Source of the DNA: Bacteroidota bacterium
Lineage (GTDB): Bacteria; Bacteroidota; Bacteroidia; Chitinophagales; Chitinophagaceae
Assembly: GCA_005800655.1 (NCBI GenBank)
Contig: SYEV01000098.1
Location: 1-39,448 of the forward strand
Direction: 5' to 3'
DNA length: 39,448 bases
A program made the position numbers and the translations under genes. The notes under the pieces are model-generated. The model was given only the letters and a program-made list of their open reading frames with translations. It had not been told where the DNA came from and searched no databases. Of this stretch, positions 35,362 to 39,448 are shown one piece after another (within the stretch, counting starts at the first letter, position 1; the number at the start of each line of letters is the position of its first letter).

Positions 35362-38300
35362 ATGATAAAATTATTGATCCAAAGTTTCTTTTTATTATTA
35401 TTTGCCACTTTTGCAAATGCACAAAGCAATTTAGATACAACTGAATTGAATAAAATATTCAAGCAGGTGAAATGGAGAAGCATCGGACCTTTTAGGGGCG
35501 GCAGATCCAACACTGCAGTAGGTGTTGCTACTAATCCCATGGTATATTATATGGGAACTACTGGTGGTGGATTATGGAAAACGGAGGATATGGGACTTAG
35601 TTGGAATAATATTTCCGATGGCTTTTTTAAGACTGCAACAGTCGGAGGTATTGCAGTTGCAGAAAGCGATCCAAATATAGTGTATGTGGGTATGGGAGAA
35701 CACGCAGTAAGAGGGGTGATGACACATCATGGAGATGGCATGTATAAAAGTACAGATGCTGGAAAAACTTGGAAAAAAATTGGATTGGATGCAACACATC
35801 ATATTGCACGTGTAGTGGTTGATCCTAAAAATCCAAACATTGTTTTTGTTGCAGCACAAGGTTCATTATATAGCAGTTCAAATGATCGTGGTATTTATAA
35901 ATCAACAGATGGTGGTTTAACTTGGAATAAAGTTTTATTTGTAGATGACAAAACAGGTTGTGCTGAATTATCTATGGATATGAATAACCCAACCATTTTA
36001 TATGCTGCTATGTGGGAGCATGGTCGTACACCTTGGAAAGTCACAAGTGGTGGCCCTGGTAGTGGTTTATATAAATCAACTGATGGTGGTGCTACTTGGA
36101 ATAAAATGCAAGATGGTTTGCCAAAAGAAATGGGTAAAATGGCAATCACAGTAAGTCGTGCAAATTCAGAAAAAGTATATGCTCTTATAGAAAGCGATTT
36201 TACAAAAGAAGCCGGGGGAATGTACGTTTCAGAAAATGCAGGAAAAACTTGGAGCCATGTCACCAGCGATCACCGAATCATTGGAAGAGCTTGGTATTAT
36301 ATAGAAGTATTCGCTGATCCGATTGTCGAGAACACATTATATGTAATGAATGCGCCTGCATTAAAATCAACAGATGGCGGAAAAACTTGGGAAAACATTT
36401 CATCCACCCATGGTGATTATCATAACTTATGGATAAACCCAAGCAATAGTAATAACATGATTATTGCAGATGATGGCGGTGCCGCAATCACTTTTAATGG
36501 TGGAAAATCATGGAGTAGTCAAGATATTTATGCAACTGCACAATTTTATCGCATCAATGTAGACAACGAATTTCCTTACAATATATATGGAGGACAACAA
36601 GATAATAGTTCAGTAAAAATTGCTAGCCGCTCATATAGAGGAGGTATTAATACAACTCATTGGAGCGCATCTGCCGGCGGTGAAAGTGCTTTTCTAGCAT
36701 TTGATCCAAATAATCCAAGATATGTTTTGGGCGGGAGCTATCAAGGAACTATTGAAGTATTTGACAGCAAATCAAAAGGAAGCACCAATATCATGGCAGC
36801 TCCTATTCAATATTTAGGGAAGGATGCAAAAGATGATAAATACAGATTTAACTGGAACGCTCCTATTATATGGAGTAAGCACGAACCAAATACCTATTAC
36901 CATGGCGCACAAGTTTTATTGCGTACCACTGATATGGGAAAAACTTGGACCGAAGCTTCTCCTGATTTAACAAGAAATGAAAAAGCAAAACAAGGAACGC
37001 CGGGTGGACCATTTACCAATGAAGCAGTAGGTGCCGAAAATTATGGAACGCTAAGCTATGTGATTGAGTCGCCTAATGAAAAAGGGGTTATCTATACAGG
37101 AAGTGATGATGGTTTTGTTCAATTAACTAAAGATGGTGGTAAAACATGGAAAAATGTAACACCAGCAGGGCTTGCAGAATGTTTGATTAATTCAATCGAA
37201 GTATCTCCCTTTGATAATGCAACAGCATACATAGCAACCACAAGATATAAGTTTGATGACCATACGCCTGGATTATATAAAACAACCGATTATGGTAAAA
37301 CATGGACAAAAATTAATACAGAAATTGCTACCAACGCATTTACAAGAGTCATTAGAGAAGATACCAAAGTAAAAGATTTATTATTTGCAGGCACTGAATT
37401 TGGAGTTTATATTTCACGCAACGGTGGAAAAAACTGGATACCATTTCAATTAAATTTACCGAATACCCCTATTACTGATTTACGTATTCATCAAGATAAC
37501 TTAATAGCGAGCACCTCTGGCAGATCGTTTTGGATATTAGATGATTTAAATTTATTTAGACAATACAAAAAAGATACCAATAACGCCCTATTGTATCAAC
37601 CCACCAACGCCTACCTTGCGAATGGCTATAGTGAATTAGACCAAAACAATGAAGAATTTAATGGTAGTAAAATGTTTGAAGGTGTGAACCCAGCAACAGG
37701 TGTCGTTCTTTATTATCAGCTGCCTACTTTAAAAGAAAAAGAAGTAGTTACATTGGAAATAAAAGATGCTGCAGGAAATATAGTTAGAAAGTTTAGTTCT
37801 ACATCGGAAGCAGACAATAAAGTTGGTGGACGTCGCAGTCCGAGGGAGCCGAAACTAACTACCAGCAAAGGATTAAACCGTTTTGTGTGGGACATGCGTT
37901 ATCCAAGCATACCAACCATTCCAGGTGTTTTCATTGAAAGTAGTTTTAGGGGTCACAAAGCAATACCTGGCAACTATACCATAACATTGAAAGCGGGTGC
38001 GCAAACAAATAGCACAACAGCTACAATTTTAGCCAATCCATTATATCAAGTAGGCGAAAATGATTACAAAGAATTTGACGCATTAATGAAACAAATGGAA
38101 GGAGAAGTTATTACGATGCATTCCATGATTCTTGATTTATATGAAAGTAAAAATCAATTAGAAGCTGTATTAAAAAACTTGCCGTCAGAGGATAAATACA
38201 TTGCTGTAAAAACAAAAGGAGATTCAGTGGTTAAATTATTAAAAGGATGGGATGAGGATATGATACAACGAAAATCAACTGCTTATGATGATGTTGAAAA

Positions 38301-38517
38301 TTTCCCAAATAAGTTTACCGCAGAATATATGTTTATGGTCAATCAAAATGAAAGTGATATTCCAAGAGTAAATCAACCTGTACTTGATTTATTAAAAGAA
38401 TACACCCCTAAATGGGAGGCATTAAAAGCAAGAGGACTTGACCTAAAAAATAATATACTCCCTGCTTTAAATAAACAATTGTGGGAGGCTGGCGTTGGTG
38501 CAGTTTGGATAAAATAG
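35362..38517 (+). CDS. Secreted sortilin/VPS10-like BNR-repeat propeller protein (copy 2)
   Basis: The 1051-residue protein has a signal peptide (residues 1-20, ending ANAQ). It has the same plan as the gene at 24406. [16 protein letters not shown] opens the propeller, then about eleven S-x-D-x-G-x-T-W style repeats (for example [22 protein letters not shown]) run to about residue 730. A beta segment follows ([20 protein letters not shown]), then a helical C-terminal region. The propeller sections are clearly paralogous but diverged, and shared patches such as [22 protein letters not shown] are visible. The 10CC module of eukaryotic sortilins is absent. Its 158-base upstream region contains the terminator at 35255-35290. 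Function is unknown; a binding or sorting role is possible. Confidence 0.82.
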   Translation: MIKLLIQSFFLLLFATFANAQSNLDTTELNKIFKQVKWRSIGPFRGGRSNTAVGVATNPMVYYMGTTGGGLWKTEDMGLSWNNISDGFFKTATVGGIAVAESDPNIVYVGMGEHAVRGVMTHHGDGMYKSTDAGKTWKKIGLDATHHIARVVVDPKNPNIVFVAAQGSLYSSSNDRGIYKSTDGGLTWNKVLFVDDKTGCAELSMDMNNPTILYAAMWEHGRTPWKVTSGGPGSGLYKSTDGGATWNKMQDGLPKEMGKMAITVSRANSEKVYALIESDFTKEAGGMYVSENAGKTWSHVTSDHRIIGRAWYYIEVFADPIVENTLYVMNAPALKSTDGGKTWENISSTHGDYHNLWINPSNSNNMIIADDGGAAITFNGGKSWSSQDIYATAQFYRINVDNEFPYNIYGGQQDNSSVKIASRSYRGGINTTHWSASAGGESAFLAFDPNNPRYVLGGSYQGTIEVFDSKSKGSTNIMAAPIQYLGKDAKDDKYRFNWNAPIIWSKHEPNTYYHGAQVLLRTTDMGKTWTEASPDLTRNEKAKQGTPGGPFTNEAVGAENYGTLSYVIESPNEKGVIYTGSDDGFVQLTKDGGKTWKNVTPAGLAECLINSIEVSPFDNATAYIATTRYKFDDHTPGLYKTTDYGKTWTKINTEIATNAFTRVIREDTKVKDLLFAGTEFGVYISRNGGKNWIPFQLNLPNTPITDLRIHQDNLIASTSGRSFWILDDLNLFRQYKKDTNNALLYQPTNAYLANGYSELDQNNEEFNGSKMFEGVNPATGVVLYYQLPTLKEKEVVTLEIKDAAGNIVRKFSSTSEADNKVGGRRSPREPKLTTSKGLNRFVWDMRYPSIPTIPGVFIESSFRGHKAIPGNYTITLKAGAQTNSTTATILANPLYQVGENDYKEFDALMKQMEGEVITMHSMILDLYESKNQLEAVLKNLPSEDKYIAVKTKGDSVVKLLKGWDEDMIQRKSTAYDDVENFPNKFTAEYMFMVNQNESDIPRVNQPVLDLLKEYTPKWEALKARGLDLKNNILPALNKQLWEAGVGAVWIK

Positions 38518-38573
38518 GAAGCAATTGGATTAAAATTTCACGCTTGTTGAAACAAACAGGTAATACTCAGGCC

Positions 38574-38606
38574 AAAGCCCAAACTTACTAGTTAAGTTTG
38601 GGCTTT
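38574..38606 (+). terminator. Intrinsic terminator after the second sortilin-like gene
   Basis: A 14-bp stem (38574-38587 with 38593-38606) has a 5-base loop and an AAAGCCCAAACTTA core. A short T-run on the plus strand follows the right arm. It lies 56 bases after the stop of the sortilin-like gene. Confidence 0.85.
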
Positions 38607-38609
38607 TCC

Positions 38610-38641
38610 TTTACAGGATACACAATAAATAAGTAAATTTG
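38610..38641 (+). promoter_or_regulatory. Bacteroidota-type promoter of the FAD-linked oxidase gene
   Basis: TAAATTTG at 38634-38641 is an exact TAnnTTTG -7 element. TTTA at 38610-38613 is one mismatch from the -33 TTTG with 20-base spacing, which is the usual distance. The ATG follows 35 bases later at 38677. Predicted from consensus only. Confidence 0.5.
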
Positions 38642-38676
38642 CCATCATACTATAGACTATATTATTAATTAGGGAA

Positions 38677-39448
38677 ATGAAGGGCAAACTACAAAAGCTA
38701 TCTACACTACTACAAGGCGAATTATACGACGACACCACCATGCGAACGCTTTATGCAACAGACGCATCGGCCTATCGTGAAATGCCATTGGCAGTTGCCA
38801 TTCCAAAAACAAAGGATGATATTCAGATATTAATTCAGTTTGCCAAAGAAAATAAAACAAATTTAATTCCTCGTACTGCGGGCACTTCATTAGCGGGACA
38901 AGTTGTGGGGAGCGGGATAATAGTAGATGTATCAAAGCATTTTACAAAAATCATTGAATTAAACGAAGAAGCATCTTGGGTTCGTGTTCAGCCCGGTGTC
39001 ATCAGAGATGAGTTGAATTTATTTTTAAACCCGTATGGATTATATTTTGGACCAGAAACATCTACGGCCAATAGGGCTATGATTGGTGGTATGGTTGGAA
39101 ATAATTCCTGTGGATCTAATTCAGTCATCTATCGAAGCACACGTGAACATTTATTAGAGGTAACTGCTTTTTTAAGTGATGGCACTGAGGTTGTTTTTAA
39201 GGCATTATCATTAGATGACTTTCATGCAAAGTGTGAATTAACAACATTAGAAGGTGCTATATATAAAAGCATGCGAAGCATGCTAAGTAATTACGATAAC
39301 CAAGTTGAAATAAAAAAAGAGTTTCCAAAAAAATCGGTGGAACGAAGAAATACGGGATATGCAATTGATGTATTAGTCGATATGGCGCCATTTACTGCAG
39401 GTGGTGATGATTTTAATTTTTGTGCACTCCTTGCCGGATCGGAAGGCA
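38677..39448 (+). CDS. FAD-binding (GlcD/D-lactate dehydrogenase-type) oxidase, N-terminal part (3' truncated by window edge)
   Basis: The open frame starts at ATG 38677 (MKGKLQKLSTLLQGELY) and runs off the right edge after about 257 codons. It shows the PCMH/FAD_binding_4 fold: LYATDASAYREMPLAVAIPKTKDDIQILI, the pyrophosphate-binding PRTAGTSLAGQ near residues 66-76, WVRVQPGVIRDELN, and GMVGNNSCGSNS. Full-length Bacteroidota homologues with this start are about 950-1000 residues and add a C-terminal 4Fe-4S/GlpC-like part, which cannot be seen here. The probable reaction is oxidation of D-lactate, glycolate or another 2-hydroxy acid. Lactate from the rhamnose aldolase fusion would be L-lactate, so a direct link to the rha operon is not implied. 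Confidence 0.88.
   Translation, partial: MKGKLQKLSTLLQGELYDDTTMRTLYATDASAYREMPLAVAIPKTKDDIQILIQFAKENKTNLIPRTAGTSLAGQVVGSGIIVDVSKHFTKIIELNEEASWVRVQPGVIRDELNLFLNPYGLYFGPETSTANRAMIGGMVGNNSCGSNSVIYRSTREHLLEVTAFLSDGTEVVFKALSLDDFHAKCELTTLEGAIYKSMRSMLSNYDNQVEIKKEFPKKSVERRNTGYAIDVLVDMAPFTAGGDDFNFCALLAGSEG

Noticed and set aside
35895-36263. Minus-strand open frame of 122 codons inside the second sortilin-like gene
   Set aside because: The repeated Asp-box codons leave long open frames on the reverse strand. A matching one occurs at 24912-25196 in the first copy, which shows a systematic artefact.
1-39448. Possible CRISPR array, prophage, IS element or toxin-antitoxin system
   Set aside because: I saw no regularly spaced direct repeats, transposase or integrase motifs, or small paired genes with toxin signatures anywhere in the window.

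Overview
The window is AT-rich and tightly packed. It has SusC/SusD pairs, many secreted proteins whose signal peptides end in AQ, CarboxypepD_reg domains, TlpA/DUF4369 proteins and a few TAnnTTTG promoter boxes. This points to a Bacteroidota chromosome, probably a member of the Chitinophagaceae or a close relative (inference from gene style, not a marker gene). I see no rRNA, tRNA, IS element, CRISPR array or phage gene, and no gene-free stretch longer than 300 bases.

Layout. (1) 1-6170: the tail of a sulfatase, then a complete L-rhamnose catabolic operon: RhaT symporter, RhaEW-type fused aldolase/dehydrogenase, RhaI-type isomerase and a rhamnulokinase-like FGGY kinase. It ends in a strong two-way terminator. 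(2) 6188-7396 (minus): an MFS transporter, probably for sugars. (3) 7626-14570 (plus): a secreted D-aminoacylase-like amidohydrolase, a DUF1080 protein, a Tat-exported Gfo/Idh/MocA oxidoreductase, a large protein with two DUF1080 domains, and an unrecognised protein with protein-kinase-like motifs. (4) 14571-24188 (minus): an M14 metallopeptidase, a SusC-SusD-DUF4397 operon and a NAGPA-type phosphodiester glycosidase. (5) 24406-28172 (plus): a 1053-residue sortilin-like BNR propeller protein and a thioredoxin-like protein. (6) 28279-32592 (minus): a GH95 alpha-L-fucosidase-type enzyme, an SGNH esterase and a TlpA-like protein. (7) 32692-38517 (plus): a membrane-anchored hypothetical protein, a CarboxypepD_reg protein with a damaged or non-ATG start, a Rieske lipoprotein and a second sortilin-like protein. 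(8) From 38677: the start of a GlcD-type FAD-linked oxidase, cut by the window edge.

How it fits together (inference). Most of the window looks like machinery for harvesting complex glycans rich in deoxysugars. Sulfatase, SGNH esterase and GH95 would trim sulfate, acyl groups and fucose or a related sugar. SusC/D would import oligosaccharides. The DUF1080 and Gfo/Idh proteins match a 3-keto-glycoside cleavage route. Released L-rhamnose would go through rhaT-EW-I-B to dihydroxyacetone phosphate and lactate. No dedicated transcription factor is visible. The least explained items are the kinase-like protein at 13476-14570, the paired sortilin-like proteins and the phosphodiester glycosidase beside a Sus pair.
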